64,000 nucleotides of DNA from Lonicera japonica. Its lineage: Eukaryota; Streptophyta; Magnoliopsida; Dipsacales; Caprifoliaceae. The notes below the pieces were generated by a model. It ran no database searches. It was not told the origin of the DNA and saw only the letters and a list, made by a program, of their open reading frames with translations. The DNA lies in assembly GCA_021464415.1 (NCBI GenBank), contig CM038465.1, positions 82,494,919 through 82,558,918 of the forward strand, read 5' to 3'. Below, piece by piece: positions 33,138 to 46,410 of this stretch (within the stretch, counting starts at the first letter, position 1; each line of letters begins with the position of its first letter). The translations under genes were made by a program, and so were the position numbers.

Positions 33138-36100
33138 GTCGATGTATCACTTGATCAGCTTTAGTTATGGATAAAAGATTCTTTAATAGCTATAGGATAG
33201 CACTCCTCTGTTGGCTTATGCTTGGAAGTTGATAAGCACCTGTTCTGCTTGAAGAATTCTTTATTAAGAACTGGGATCCTCATGCTTCCTTAGTAGCTGT
33301 TATACAATGCGTCAACTTGATTATCACCGCATCTTAAATATAAGAATACATGCACCGTGGTGTTAAATTTATGTTTTGAAGAAATACCAAGGATAAGTGC
33401 AGGTCTTACTAAATCCCTAGCATAGCACACTTGGGTACTAAATCCCTCGTAGTCAATGGGGTCACGGTAGAAAATGCTATTGAAGTCTGGACTTTATATT
33501 TTATAGAGCAAGTCATGGGGGCCTTATACAATGATTGCCTCTTTTGTACTTTGGCTATTTGCTGCAATTTTTCTACAGTTGGAAGTTTATGATTTTACCA
33601 ATAATCATATGCATTTGATGTAGATATAGAAAATCTTTTTTCAATCTTTTTTAAGAAAGACAGATAAATTCAATTGTAGGATGGCTCTGCCTATAATTTT
33701 ATTATCTTTCCTAGTAGGTGCTCATAGTTTAAGGTTGCATTTGACTCTGCACTTAGTTTTCAGCAACCCCTCGTGTTGCCTGCACACTTATTTCTAGAGG
33801 ATTTCTGCAAGGGGTCCAACACATTTAAATCAGTGGTGCACATGGGGATGTAGTTTTAAAGAAGTGCATGCAGATGAGGATGGTATTCTGAACTTCTAGT
33901 GTAGATAAGAGGAATTTCATATATGTTGTGTTTATCTAAGTACGTGACTTATGGATCGTGTATGAAGCTTCTATTGTTAGTAAAATAAGCATATACACCA
34001 GCCATTTGAGTGAGTATTAATAGTTTTGGCAATTTGCTGCTATAATTTGTGTCTAGTGTTTGACCAACTATTCTCACCGTTCGTTTTAAGGTCAGTGTTA
34101 TGGACCCTATGGTCAGTAGGTTCCGATTAGTGTCCTGCAGCGGTTGACATTTTAGATTTTTAATATCATCCTGCTGTGATGTAGTGTTTTTCATATATAT
34201 TTTAACCAATTTTTGGGGGGCTCCATCTCTTTTTAGTGTGTGGTTACTTTTGATTTTAGATTTTCTGAGTCCCTAATGCACAGGGAAGAACAGAAAACCA
34301 GTAGTACATATACTTTTGTTCTGTTTTGCATATATGGTCTAAATTTTGTACGCTTTCATACTTTCTGAAATTTTATGACATTTCTCTGCAAAGGTCATTG
34401 AAGTATCAAAGCAAGCAGGTTGCGGATGTTAACTGCTGACCCTGGAATTTATAGAATTTTCCAATTATTTTTCCGTTCTTCAGATACTGATTTTGTTCCA
34501 TCAGGGCTAAATTGAGGTACTTACCACACTTGGTTACTTAAGTGTATCTTATACTTATGTGCTAGGTTTTGTTTTTAACTTTGGAAATTCTACTATGGCA
34601 TAAACTGCATATTAGCTTAGTTTATGTTTGTCAGAAAGAGTAACTGTAATAACCAAGTTTGTTTCTTGCGTGGTTATTTAAACATCTCAGAGAAGCTATG
34701 GATAACTGAAATTTTTGAAAGGTGATTATTGCATACAAAGTATTTTTCAATAGAATGACCAATCTTACTACAGCTTCAGAGATGTCTTTTTGCAAGAGCA
34801 CGTCTTTTTTCAACAATCCCCTCCCTGCGCCAAGATAAGGGGTATATGTTATAAAATTTTCTCTTGAAGGCATGCTTTCCAAAAATGAAAAAGAGAATAT
34901 ATGTTTCCCATCACAGTGATGACATCTGAACCCTTCTCCCCTCCCCCTCCCCCTCCCTAGATTTCATGCCAGCACTACTGTAGAAAACAATTTGATGGTG
35001 TTATATTTGTTTAATTCAATAATATTTCGAAGTCCTGGTATGTTTGTATGTAGCATAGTTAAGTGCTTACCTCCAATAGCATTATTGCGATTGTGTTATA
35101 TCTGTCAGATTCAGTCTTGTTACATAGTTATATCTGAAATACTTCCTAGATATTTAGAGGAAAGTAGATGATAAATTCTAGTATGCACAATATTTTAAGA
35201 ATGTGTACATTATTTAGTTTTTGCTACTTGGTGATTTTTTATTCTATTATGTTGGATGTAGTGTTCCCAGAGGTTTTGAATTTAGATTCACCTTCCACGC
35301 GCAGTTTCCAAAGCCCAAAAAATGAAATCACTCTAGTTTCTGATACATTATTAGACCTTTTTACTGGAGGGCACTGCTATGTATAGAAGTTTGAAGGTAG
35401 CTGTTTCCTCTCTTATTTTTGTCTACACAACAAGCATTTGTACGCTGTGCTTCAAATCGGCGTGTCGAGAACAATTTCAGTCTGGGGGAAGTGCTTGGCC
35501 AACTAAGTTGGCCCAACTTATTACTTACTTCTGTACTCATTGTTTTCAACGGTTTAAGAAGCGCTTGGCAGTGGTGGGAGGGCACCTAGAGTGTGCTATT
35601 TATCTAACTTTTTTACTATATGGTACTAAATTAAAATTTGCATCTTTTACCGGCATAATAGTACAAGCAATTCTCATAATTCAAACAGAGACTTAAAAAA
35701 AGGATAAAAAACCCCACTTGGGTGGTCTAGGAACGGCCTTTGGAAGACCGGCTGTTTTGGTTCTTTAAAAGCTTATGGAGTTATATTTGCTCACAATTAG
35801 ATACATGTCTTCTTTCGCATGGCCCCATAAATTTATTATCTATTATATTCCAGTTATTCATAGTAGTTTGTCACACGTTTTGAACCAGTTAGAAGGCTAA
35901 GCCAATTTTGAACCCCTACCTGTGTTAAATTTTCTAATGTGTATGCTTGTAAAGCAGATCTTGTAAAATTATTTGGGTGGTTATATTATGTTTTGTTTGT
36001 AAATAGATGGTTTCCTGTATATTAGTTGTTTAGGCGTTTCTTGACAAGATTGAGGCCCTCATTTGATGTTCCTACAAAAGAAGACACTCATTTACAGCGA

Positions 36101-37289
36101 CTGCTACTTTCTCTCTGGTGGGTGTGTTAAATTACCATTCTGTCAGTTTGCATGTCGGAGAAGCCTCATGTACCACACACATAACAGGTAGTTTGTATTC
36201 ATGCCTGCATGTGTGTTCAGGTCATTACCATGTGAGCAACTGGCCAATTTGGAGCAGGGGGTGCAACTCTAAGGTATGGATTCTGTGGTTTTCTTAAATA
36301 TTGTCTTGAGATGACTATGATCAACTTCAGATTGGCTAAATGCTGGACAAGTTTAGCAGTTGATTGTGGTAATTGGTAAGGGTGCAGTGCGTTGATGATA
36401 GCTTTCACCGTGTACGCACATCAAGTCGTAGAGTGAAAAGTGATTCCTTTTGGGGATATAAACATTGTCACACTTTCTTGGTTTTGAGGTATTTGGTATT
36501 CAGCGATCAAAGGGTGAGCGTCAAAATTTATTTGTACAGTGCATTCAGGTGTTGGGTGGTCATTGAGATGAGGGGAATCAAATGGTTAAAGATAGATGTT
36601 TGATTTGTAGGTCCTTCAGAGGCTAGTAGAAAAATGAACACGGTTTCCTATAATGGGGAAAGGAAAGAGGGATTGCCGTAACAATTTTGAAGTAAGTAGG
36701 AAAGGTGCTTGCCCTAACGTGTAGTATTCATCAAAATGATGATTGGGTAATCAATCCTTTACCCTTTTTTATGTAGGTTTACTGAAGATTATCGATTGCC
36801 AACTTTTAAGGGATGTATGTATTTTAGTTTACTGAAGATTATTTGAGTTTACTGAAAATTTGTGTCTTGCTCCTATAAAGAACATATCCCAATCTGGTGA
36901 CCTCAAAGTATGTAGTTTTATGGGGCTGTGGCAGGCAATAAAATAATAAGATAAATGTTGCATTGTTCCATATTTTCTGTATGCGCCAGTAGTTTTTGTA
37001 CGAGCACACACTAGGTATTACAGAAATCATGAATGGACTTGTGTTCGTTCATCTTCAAAATTATTGTAGTCAACTACAAAAAGCTTGAGTCCAGTAATCC
37101 AAGCTTAATAATCTCTCATTAGTTCGAGACATCTGGTCAAACACTTCAACCTTCAGTAACGCCCCATAATGATAAACTGAATGACTGGAGCCAAAGTGAA
37201 ATAAAGATAAGAGGGACACGGTGAAATAAAGCTGAGATTTTGGGCCAAACTGAGACAAATTCATGTTCCATGGAAAAAGCTCGAGTGTG
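33138..37289. other. Long non-coding stretch, no gene recognised
   Basis: Short ORFs on both strands lack known motifs and codon-like continuity. The sequence is mostly AT-rich single-copy-looking DNA. A pyrimidine-rich run (cccctccccctccccctccc) lies near 34937-34960. A palindromic 'aagttggcccaactt' lies near 35505-35520, between 'gtgcttggcc' and 'gcgcttggca'. I cannot assign a function. Confidence 0.45.
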
Positions 37290-38235
37290 TTAAAGCCTTA
37301 AAGGGATAAATTGAAGTTGGAGGGATAAAGTAAAATAATGATATAGTTGGACAGCCAAAGTGAAATAATTATGAAGTTGCATTATGAGATTGTTGAGGCC
37401 AAAGCTTAACTTGGAGGTTGCAAAAACTAAATATATTTGAAGTTAGAGGGTCAAAACCAAACATAAGTAGAGTTGTTGGGCCAAACTAAATTATGTATAG
37501 ATGTATGTCAAAAACTAAATTTAAATAAAACTGATGGTGGTGAAAAATTGATATTCATAAACTTGGAGGGCCAAACAAAATTTAATTAGAGCTCGAGGGG
37601 CAAAAGTCAAATTTAGGTGAAGTTATAGGATCAAAACAAAACATAAGTTGAGTTAGAGGGCCAAAATTAAATATATATGTAAAGTTTGTAAGAAAAGACT
37701 AAATTTAGATCAAATTGTTGGGCCAAAAAATTTGATAATTTGTAGGACATGGACTTGGAGGGAGAGATTTTAAGTTCAAGTTTCACGGAGAAGTATTTTA
37801 AGGTGGAGTTTTGTTGTTTTATAGTTTAACTGTTTAAGATTATAAAATTTATATTTTTTTAAGAAAAAAACGTAATACAAGTATAATTGGAGGGACCAAA
37901 ACTCAATATAAATAATGTTAAGAGGGTTACAAGTAAATTAAATAAAATTGGTAGTACAAAAAATAAATATGCATAAATTTGAACGGCCAATCAAAATATA
38001 ATTAAAGTTTGGCAGCCCAAAAACATATGTTTGTAAAGTAGGAATATCAAAAACTAAATTTAATAAACCTGCTAGGCCAAAAGATAAATGTTTTGAGTGA
38101 CAGTGTAATAATGTTAAAGTATGAGGGTTTAAGATAAATTAACAGAAAGATGGAGGATCGATATGAAATAATTGTAAGGCTGGAGGGCCCAAGTTTAATA
38201 ATAATAAAGTTCGAGGATCAAAGAGAAATTAACAC
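37290..38235. repeat. Degenerate tandem array, unit ~35-45 bp ('gttggagggccaaaactaaa...')
   Basis: For about 950 bp the text cycles through a Gly-like purine block (gttggaggg/gttagaggg/gttgttggg), then '(c)caaaactaaatata', then a short AT spacer ending in 'gaagtt/gagtt'. Around twenty-five diverged units can be followed by eye. Unit length varies and there is no ORF. It may be the interior of an old LTR or an independent minisatellite. Confidence 0.7.
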
Positions 38236-38269
38236 AGATCATTAACCAAACTTTTGTTGTGGTATATAA

Positions 38270-38690
38270 TATTCTCACAGTTATGTTTGTCACGGTTTCT
38301 AACAGTGACAATGTGTTGAAGCAAAATCATAACTAATCAACTTTAAAATTTGTCACGGCGCACTTTATTGATTTATGTGCTTAGAATCTATTATAACTGT
38401 TGGGATTAGTGACAAATTATTATGCAATATTTTGCCTAAAATTTCTATTGTTCAGGAGATAAGCTTTAAGAAATGTAACTTTATATCCTTTTGCTTTTTT
38501 CACGGTTAATGATTCTGACAAATTGTATTTGTATTTTGTCTTGGTATAATTGTCACAGTTAAAAGCCGTGACAAAAATCAATGGTAGTAACCATCCTCCT
38601 GTTGCATGGTTTCATTTGCTGCAGATTTTTAATGTGACAAAAACGAGTATTGCAAAATGTGACAAAAAATGAGTTTCCTGACAAACAATA
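38270..38690. mobile_element. CACTA-like subterminal repeat block
   Basis: The motif tgtcacgg / ccgtgaca or its one-mismatch forms recurs in both orientations. Examples are 'tttgtcacggtttctaacag' with 'tgacaa' at 38286, 'tttgtcacggcgc' at 38349, 'agtgacaaatta' at 38408, 'ttgtcacagttaaaagccgt' with 'gaca' at 38550, and 'tgtgacaaaa' at 38634 and 38658. Inverted pairs separated by TTxxAA are typical of subterminal repeats of plant CACTA (En/Spm) transposons. The CACTA termini themselves were not found. Confidence 0.5.
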
Positions 38691-39452
38691 AACCCAATCT
38701 ACGACAGGAATTAATAGTTAGAGTTCATCGCAACAATTAAGAGTTGCAAAAAAGACTTAACGTAAGATTTAGAAACCTGTCATTTGTGAATCAACAAATG
38801 TAAGTTTTGTGTGGAGAATCAAAACCATTGCCAAGGCTTATTATATCTAGCAGCAAAACAATGTAACATGACCTTTTTCCTTTCACAATTCTTATTTTTA
38901 TTTATAAGTTTGTTCCTGAACTTTTATCAAGAAACATAAAACCTATTGTCATGCGGTCGTTAATTTTATTTTTCTACATTTTTCACTATGTAATCTATTG
39001 AATAGATAACAAGATTGACAATAAATTAAGAAAGAAACTCAAAAAAAAACAAGATTACGGCATGACAAAATTTTCAAATCAATGTCAATTTCATCCAAAA
39101 AAAAAATAAAAATAAAACAATTAGAGGAATTAAATAACTAACGGATGTAAAGAAAAAAAATGAAAATCTTTTTGAGTTTCATTACAAAATGTTATCATAG
39201 AAAAACTAGAGTGTTTTATTTTGCTACAATTATGATGATATTTTTACCCACTCACAACTAGCTTAGACTTATGGTTTATTTCAAACAAAAATCTATACAA
39301 TAAAAGATACAAAAGTTTAAGTCAATCCCATAATGCACTGGATTACCACACATGAGAGCAAATAACACAGCAATGTTACAAAAGAAGAAGAAGAAGAAGA
39401 AGAATAAAAAAACTATAAAGGCGGGACTCCCTCTTTATGTGGTAAGAACTTT
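38691..39452. other. AT-rich spacer with a GAA microsatellite
   Basis: No gene is recognised. An (AGA)n trinucleotide run lies at 39381-39403. The region ends at the stop codon of the adenylate kinase relic. Confidence 0.55.
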
Positions 39453-42400
39453 CTAAACCTCGATGCTGACTTCCTTTGGGGGTTTCTCCCCAGGCAACTG
39501 CACAATAATACTCTTCTTGCTATAGTAATCTATAACATGTTCACATATTCAAAAAAAATGTTTAATTAAATCCCATTATTAGATGCAACTAGCAATCGAA
39601 AGGTCACATGCGACTAACTAAACCAGGGAAGTACAAGCAAGATTTTGAATACCTAGCTAGGTGATATCTTGACTGATTCATATTGAACGCATGTTGTAGG
39701 AGTTTAAAGAAACGTTTAATCACGGACTTTTAATACCAAGATCATTTACGATCAAATTTGAGTACATTAATTACAAGATTGAAGATTGTTTAAAAGTATA
39801 TTTTATGCGTAATTTCCTTGAAAAAAACTTTGAACAAATTATTAAAACCTACAGGTTGAGTTTGTCTGTGAAATGCCTCCAGCCTTGACTTGAGAACTTT
39901 AGCAGTATCATCTTTTCGTTGAATCAATGGCCTTCCATAAACCTTCAGTTATAGAGAGAAACATCCCCACACACATAAGAATAGACATTTCTTCAAGTAT
40001 ATGGAGCATACTTCTTTTTTGGAAAAAAAAACATTCAAGCTCAAAAACACTAAGTACCAGAAGTGCATTACAAACATATATATAATTGATTTTTCTTACT
40101 TCAGATCATGAAAATATGACATCTGATTTCAAATTATGTAAGACTAAAGTTCACGTGAAACTGCATATATCCAAGTATGCAACAAACGACAGATTTAAGT
40201 GTTTGTAAGTGTAGTTGAGACTTATAATAAATGTGGCCATTTCAAATAGTTGGCATTAACTTACATCATTAACATCAGGAACTTTCGGAGGTGCAAATTT
40301 TTGTATCGTAGGTCCGACCACTTGAGGGGTGGATCTAACGACCAATAATAATCCACTATTAATTGCTAAGTCAAGAACCTTATCATCCCTGCTTCTGAAG
40401 CATCTCATCAAGCTGTATCAAATTAAAAATCATTTATATATGATTAGAAGTAAATGGATAGAAAAGATAGTGTAGACTAGCATTGCGTAGCATTATATAT
40501 ATATATATTGTAACACCCCGTCTTAATTAGTAGAATAACACCCGTAATTAAGACCTGTAGCGTTACTAACCCAACTTAGACGAGCTAAAGTAGATCTAAA
40601 ATAAATAATTAAACAATAAATCTAAGAAAATCACATAGCATAGAATAAACAACCCCGATACTCATGCTGTGGGCGATAATATAAAATAAGAGTGTAATAT
40701 ACATCTATACACATATATGTAATCTGAGAGGCATACAAACCATGTCAACATGTATTGCTAGGTAAATAACACATTAGGCTAGCCGTGGCTTGCCTTATAC
40801 AGATATATACAATAAAAATGAGTCGGTATCAGAGGCTTCTACTTCGTTTCCGACCTAATCGCTTCTTCAGTCTTATTCGTCTCCTAGATATCTGAATTTG
40901 TTTACATAAAACGGAGTGAGCTCACAGCTCAACAGGAGGGATGTAACAAGCAATATTGCGTATAAAACGTAATTAACTGTTTAATCATAAATCGACTAAA
41001 CCGATAAAATAATGCATGCATGTGCATATGCAGGTTACCTCCCTTGTATCAACCATTATACCGAGAGAATACTGAAGCCGAACCGAATCATAATAATAAA
41101 AATAAAAATGGGCCTGACCGCTCCCAAGAGATACTGAAGCTGGGCTGAACCATAATTATAAGAATAAGAATAGGCCTGACCACCCCAAAGAATAAATCGC
41201 ACATTATCACGATATAACATGATCCGGCCTATAAAAGATCATAATCATATCATAATAAAATTAGACCACATGTCCATCCATATCATATCACATAATCACA
41301 AGTTCCTTGCCGAGGTCTAGATTTTCGGGTTACTCACCCTGGCTCTAGACAACTGGCCTCATTGTTGCCCCCCGAGAATTTAGGAATTTTCAACCCAAAG
41401 GTACTGAGCTTCACTTATTTTTACACCGGCAAGCACCAATCAATATGTATTCCCTTCATCATCGAAGGGTCACAATAAAAATTATAATCGAATCCATCAC
41501 GAGATCATATCACATCCAAAATGATACAACAATCATAAAAAACTTTGGCATCATAGATACGAAATATATACCCACATGATAAGTCATAAGAATAGTTCGA
41601 ACTTGCCAAAAGATATCTAAAAATTCGATTGATGATGCACAATATGCATAACATGCTAATAAATAAACATTTAAAACAACTTATGCCATATAACTACAAC
41701 AAATATCTATACATGTTCCTTAATGTATATAATTTATCAATTTCATCAATATACAATATCTATACATCAAAGGGATATGTCATGTATATCAAATAACACA
41801 TCTATCAAGTATAATGGCATATCTTGTTTCAAATCACATGCCCATGAATTTATAAATCAATAAACATCATCATCCTCATCATGTAATAATTCTTAAAATA
41901 AAGACAATTAAAATATGATAATGTACATAAAATAAAATCATATTATCGAATTTTAAAAATAATTAAACCCCTATCTCAAAATATTTAGCTTAAAGAATAA
42001 AATTCGAGATGATAACCCGAACCCCGACCATTAAAACTCTAAAATTCTTATACCGTTGTATAACTCTCAAAGTATAGAACAACTTTTTCTTAACGCCCGA
42101 CTTGATTCGGAGGAGTTTGGATGACCAATTTATAAGAAGTAAACTTTATACCTATATTTATTTTCCCACTGTCTCGCTCTCGGCTATAAAAATGAAATGA
42201 AGAAAGTGGAGAAGGTGAATCCAAATAATGGGAGTCGGTGGTTAAAAAAAAATCTAACTTTTGCTTAATTACGACATTTAACCCTGAAGTTTCATAATTT
42301 TATTATTTTAACCCTGAACTTTTATAGCTTTACATTTTAGTCCATACCAAACTTATGAAGTTTTACAACTTGATCCATGATCAACCAAGATTCTTAAACT

Positions 42401-42831
42401 CTTCAAAATTTTCATTTAATCGATGTTAAATTATGTCTAATTTACTCTAGTTATATTACGAGGTATTACATATATACACATGTGTATCTGTGTATACAAC
42501 CTTTTCTGCTTGGATAATACTCCTTGGAAAACCATTGAGAGTGGACACCTTTTGACATGAGGGCTTTATCAATTATACTAACAATTAAGTCATCGGAAAG
42601 AAGTTCTCCCTAAAAATAAAAAAGCATAAAACTAATAGAATCAACCTATATATAAAGAAATAACTCCAAACAAGATTGAACTGATACAAAATTTGCAAAC
42701 CTAATTGCAACTTACCTTATTCATTGCTTCCTTAGCTTTAATCCCAAGTTTAGTTTTTGGCGGAAACAGTTGCTCTCAGCATATCACCTGTTGCCCAATG
42801 TCATATGCAGTACTCATCATTGATGATAGAT
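39453..42831 (-). pseudogene. Adenylate kinase (ADK) pseudogene, 5'-incomplete, five exons recognisable
   Basis: Exons on the minus strand are 42831-42716, 42609-42501, 40412-40265, 39942-39849 and 39529-39453. They carry the adenylate kinase order: 'HWATGDMLRATVSAK', KAKEAMNKGELLSDDLIV, GFPRSIIQAEK then [53 protein letters not shown] and 'VDYYSKKSIIVQLPGEKPPK'. The enzyme interconverts ATP + AMP and 2 ADP. Breaks are a TGA in the first exon before HWATGD, a frameshift after AKN, a frameshift between DKAL and CQKVST, frameshifts after KQG and around DTK, and altered LID residues. The exon with the P-loop (GxPGSGKGT) is not seen upstream, and the C-terminus is shortened (KEVSIEV then stop). 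A 1.96-kb solo LTR sits in the intron between the second and third exons. Splice sites remain readable, so decay is moderate. Confidence 0.85.
40509..42470 (-). mobile_element. Solo LTR (1.96 kb, 'TGTAACACCCC' family) in an intron of the ADK pseudogene
   Basis: It begins TGTAACACCCCG and ends GTATTACA, flanked by 5-bp TATAT at 40504-40508 and 42471-42475. Its first ~65 bp are the reverse complement of the last ~65 bp of the LTR at 59755-62559, and both share a 'gtgagctcacagctca' block. It is therefore the same family in the opposite orientation. There is no internal region. The target repeat is AT-only, so its value as evidence is lower, but the family match supports the ends. Such long LTRs resemble those of Tekay/Del-type elements (tentative). 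Confidence 0.85.
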
Positions 42832-45000
42832 CTGCAATTTGTTCAAATTTTTATTATTACATAAATAATTACAGCTAGCCATTGACATTCCATCAATTCT
42901 ATGCAATCCACTTGAATTTTATACATTAGTAAATATTCTAACAAAATACTATGTAACCTTAAATCTGTAACCTACAACTTATATCATAGTCGAAAAGTTT
43001 GAACCATGAACTAAAAAAGATCACAAGATCTAGTTAGATCTTATAAACAACCTTGTAAGTCAAGCTTGAGAATAATTACCATGTGCATTATAGCAATTAC
43101 CACATTCCAAAACAATATTCATTGATCCAAATGGAAAACTGCAAAATTGATATATATCCTTATTATTTTGTAGAATACAACATGAACTTTTGAAATACTT
43201 TTGCTTTAGATAGTAACTATAAGTTAATTGAGCACTGTTTAAGGGATTATAAGTGTTATTTTTAGGCTCAATCAATTATTTTGAGTGATAAAGCATTAAC
43301 AATCATGGGTAGTGAGTCTAATGATAAATTGAGGTATTGAAGAATGTTAAAGATTGTGGTGATGTTGAAAATAAAGACAAAGATGGGGTTACATGTGGTG
43401 ATTTAAAATATAAGGATATGGAGTGTCTTTATACATTTAAAACTTATAAGAATATGTCAAATTGGCCGAAGAAGCACATCACTATATTGGCCGATACCAA
43501 CAAAAATACTTCCCAATTGTTACCATTTATCTTCAAAAAATAGGCCGTACATTTTAACCATCGACTTGATAATGCCCAAAATTATTGCAAATAATATTTT
43601 GTTACTATATAATTAAAAATTATGGAGAATAAAATTTTGTTTTTTTAGGAAAGAAGAAAATTATTAAAACTAAAAAGGTGGAAGAAGTCTACTATGAATA
43701 TTCCAATTCAATATTCTTTCCTAAATTGTTTATAGAACTAATTGATTTCAAAGTAATTACTCTCTATTTCATTCCTTGTATAGACCCAATCTCTACACCC
43801 GAATAGATATTATAGAGATGAAAATCCTCCATATACCATCGAAGTATTGAAGGAGAAGAAGTGGACAGCACCCCATATTGGCCGAGTCTAGCTTTCCAAC
43901 TTTAATTTTAATTTTAATAATGAATTATTATTTTGTTTTAATGTGTTAATTTAATACTCTCCCAAAGGGGAATGAAACATGAGTAAGCTTATTACTAATT
44001 GATTTTTAATTATTCGTCCCATTTACCATTACTATACGTGTGTTTTCTTTCCTTTAATTGTTTTTAAAATAAAGGAAATCTCTTTGATCACCAATTTGGG
44101 GATACAAGCGAGTATATCATTAGTTTTAAAGAAAGAATGATGGTGAATTCAAATTTGTTTATATAGTAGGGATGAATGTTAAAAATATAATTAAATTTTT
44201 TTTGTTTATATAGGATTCTCTTTCCCGTACTTGCCTTGATTTAATTTAATTAGTTAGTTTCTTAGTTTAGTAAAAACGATTTGGTTCCAGATGCTCATAT
44301 ATCTTGGATTTGGATCGAGCTATACTAATATAATTATTTTACATAAAGAGTACCAACGACTAATTAATTATAAAAATTCACCTTAAATCAAGTACCAACG
44401 ATACTCCCCCAATGACGAGAGAGTATTATCCCATTTACTTACCATAAATTGGACGAGCATACCTCAAAAAATGGGCCGTAACTTAAGTTATTGCTGAAGT
44501 GTAAATGTTCAATGTCGAGCGAGTACCAACAAAGATACTCTCCCAGTGACGAGAAAGTATTACCACATCTCTAGCGGAGATGGAGAAGGAGAGAGACCAA
44601 CATAGATAAAGAAGGAGTGAAAGAGACCAATGAAGAATGAGAGAGAGCGGCCATTGAAGATGGAGAATGAAAAAAACCATGAGCCCGATAATAGGGGAGG
44701 GAGGGTGATGTGTTTGAATTGTTTTCTTTTGGTAATAATATTTTTCATTAAAAAGAAAAGAAGAACTATAAAAAGAGTGTTACTAGAATATACAAGAATT
44801 AGTATATAAACATCGCATGCTTACGCCGAATAGACTCGCATACGAACAAATTCCACTGTCCCAAATATTAGTCCTTATTTATGGACTTTTTAAACATACT
44901 TGGATTTTAACATAATCAAATATATATATATATATATATATATATGTTATTGAAAAACAATGGAATTTTGAAAGGGAAAGTAAAAGGTAATAAAAAAAAA
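42832..45000. other. AT-rich intergenic sequence
   Basis: No gene is recognised. A (TA)n microsatellite lies at 44921-44945 and a GA-rich stretch at about 44575-44660. Open frames at 43337-43543 and 43060-43275 show no known motif. I looked for a P-loop exon of adenylate kinase here and did not find one. Confidence 0.5.
44921..44945. repeat. (TA)n microsatellite
   Basis: An uninterrupted TA dinucleotide run of 25 bp. Confidence 0.92.
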
Positions 45001-46410
45001 TTGCAACTATTTATGCACAAACATAAAGAATTGGTAAACAATGACTTGAAGCAAATAAACCCATGTAAATAAACAAAAAGCGTGCAAGAAAAGGCAATAG
45101 AGAGAGATAGATATATATATATAGAGAGAGAGAAGATTGCAACAATTTAAGTAAGAAACTCTAAGAAATAATAAATCGAAGCAAATACACCTATACACAA
45201 TTCTGGACACCTATACATAGAAATTAGTATAAAAAAATAGCATTGAAAAAGTTTTTTTTCTTCTATATTTTATATAAAATATTAACATGTACCCTTAAGG
45301 TACATGACAAGTATATTATAAATGTAAAAAAATAACATCTTACAAGATAAGTTGTGCATAATATAATGCATATTAAGATACTTATATTTTTCATATATAA
45401 GTGTTTAACGCGAACCCTAAGGACACGTGTTAAAATGACTCACATTTTATTGAAAAGATATATAAAATTACAAATGACCTTAACTATATCATAATAAAAA
45501 AGCTTAACTCTTAATATGAAACAATAAAAATAAATTAATAAACTATCTTAATTACTCATAAATTATTCACGCAGTCTCACTTTGACCCAATACTAAGCCA
45601 AATTTTGGCACTTAAATTATTGAGTAAACAAGTTATATTGAACAGAATTAAGGTTATTTTTGTCATTTCAATTAAAAACTCAATTTAATTAGATCTTTTT
45701 TAAAAGTTGATTCAAGAAAAAATTTATTTGATTTTTTTCAACATGCATTCGAAGACTTATTATTTCAAAACAGTGTTTGTTTGTTTTTTTAAATCCATAA
45801 ATGGAAAGGAAAATATGGTAAAAAGAAAAAAAATAAATGTAATAAATCATACACGAAATTGCGGCCCAAACTAAATGCATATGTAATTAATCCAAGAATT
45901 GAAAAGGTATACTATTGAAAGAAAATGAAATCTTGAAGACAAAAGCAAACCAAGATAAAAAAAAGTTAAAAAGAAAAAAAAATACAATTATATACAAAAG
46001 AAACTTAAAGAAATGGTAGCCCGAAGAAAATACACATCCATGTACAAAATACACTATGAACAAAAAAACTTTCTAACTTTGATAGTGTGAAAAATATTTG
46101 AAAACAGTGACGTAAAGCAAATACACCCAGTTAGATAAACAAATTCAAAAAGTAAATGAAAATAAAAAAGTATGAGGAAAAAGGCAATAAAAAGAGAGAT
46201 AAAAGAACGAGTGAGAGAGAGAGAGAGCGCAACAATTCACATGAAAAACTCCAAGAAATAGTAACCCAAAGCAAATACATCATACACAATTCTAGACACT
46301 TATATTCAAGTTAAATTACGCAAGTGTGATAAAAACTTAAGATACTATAAATTTTTGTGGAAAATGCGAGCAAATATATCCACCCATGTGCAAGATAAAA
46401 GAATCTAAAA
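45001..46410. repeat. Diverged repeat cluster built on 'agcaaatacaccc...atacacaattctaga'
   Basis: Two clearly related ~190-210-bp blocks lie at about 45037-45225 and 46101-46310. They share the order 'gaagcaaataaaccca', 'aggcaata', a GA-microsatellite, 'gcaacaatt', 'aaactccaagaaatagta', 'agcaaatacacc' and 'atacacaattctagacac'. Shorter pieces of the same motif are visible near 45990-46060 and 46335-46400. There is no coding capacity. The structure resembles a degraded tandem repeat. Confidence 0.65.
45282..45436. mobile_element. Small MITE-like inverted repeat
   Basis: Left 'ttaacatgtacccttaaggt' and right 'accctaaggacacgtgttaa' form imperfect terminal inverted repeats of about 20 bp around a 155-bp AT-rich segment. 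It lies within the repeat cluster and resembles the element at 23943-24083. Confidence 0.45.

Noticed and set aside
37070..37264. Minus-strand frame with a plausible start near the repeat array
   Set aside because: Composition and wording match the degenerate repeat array, and there is no protein family signature.
43337..43543. 68-codon frame with charged composition
   Set aside because: No known motif. It reads like random AT-rich sequence, and no neighbouring exon continues it.
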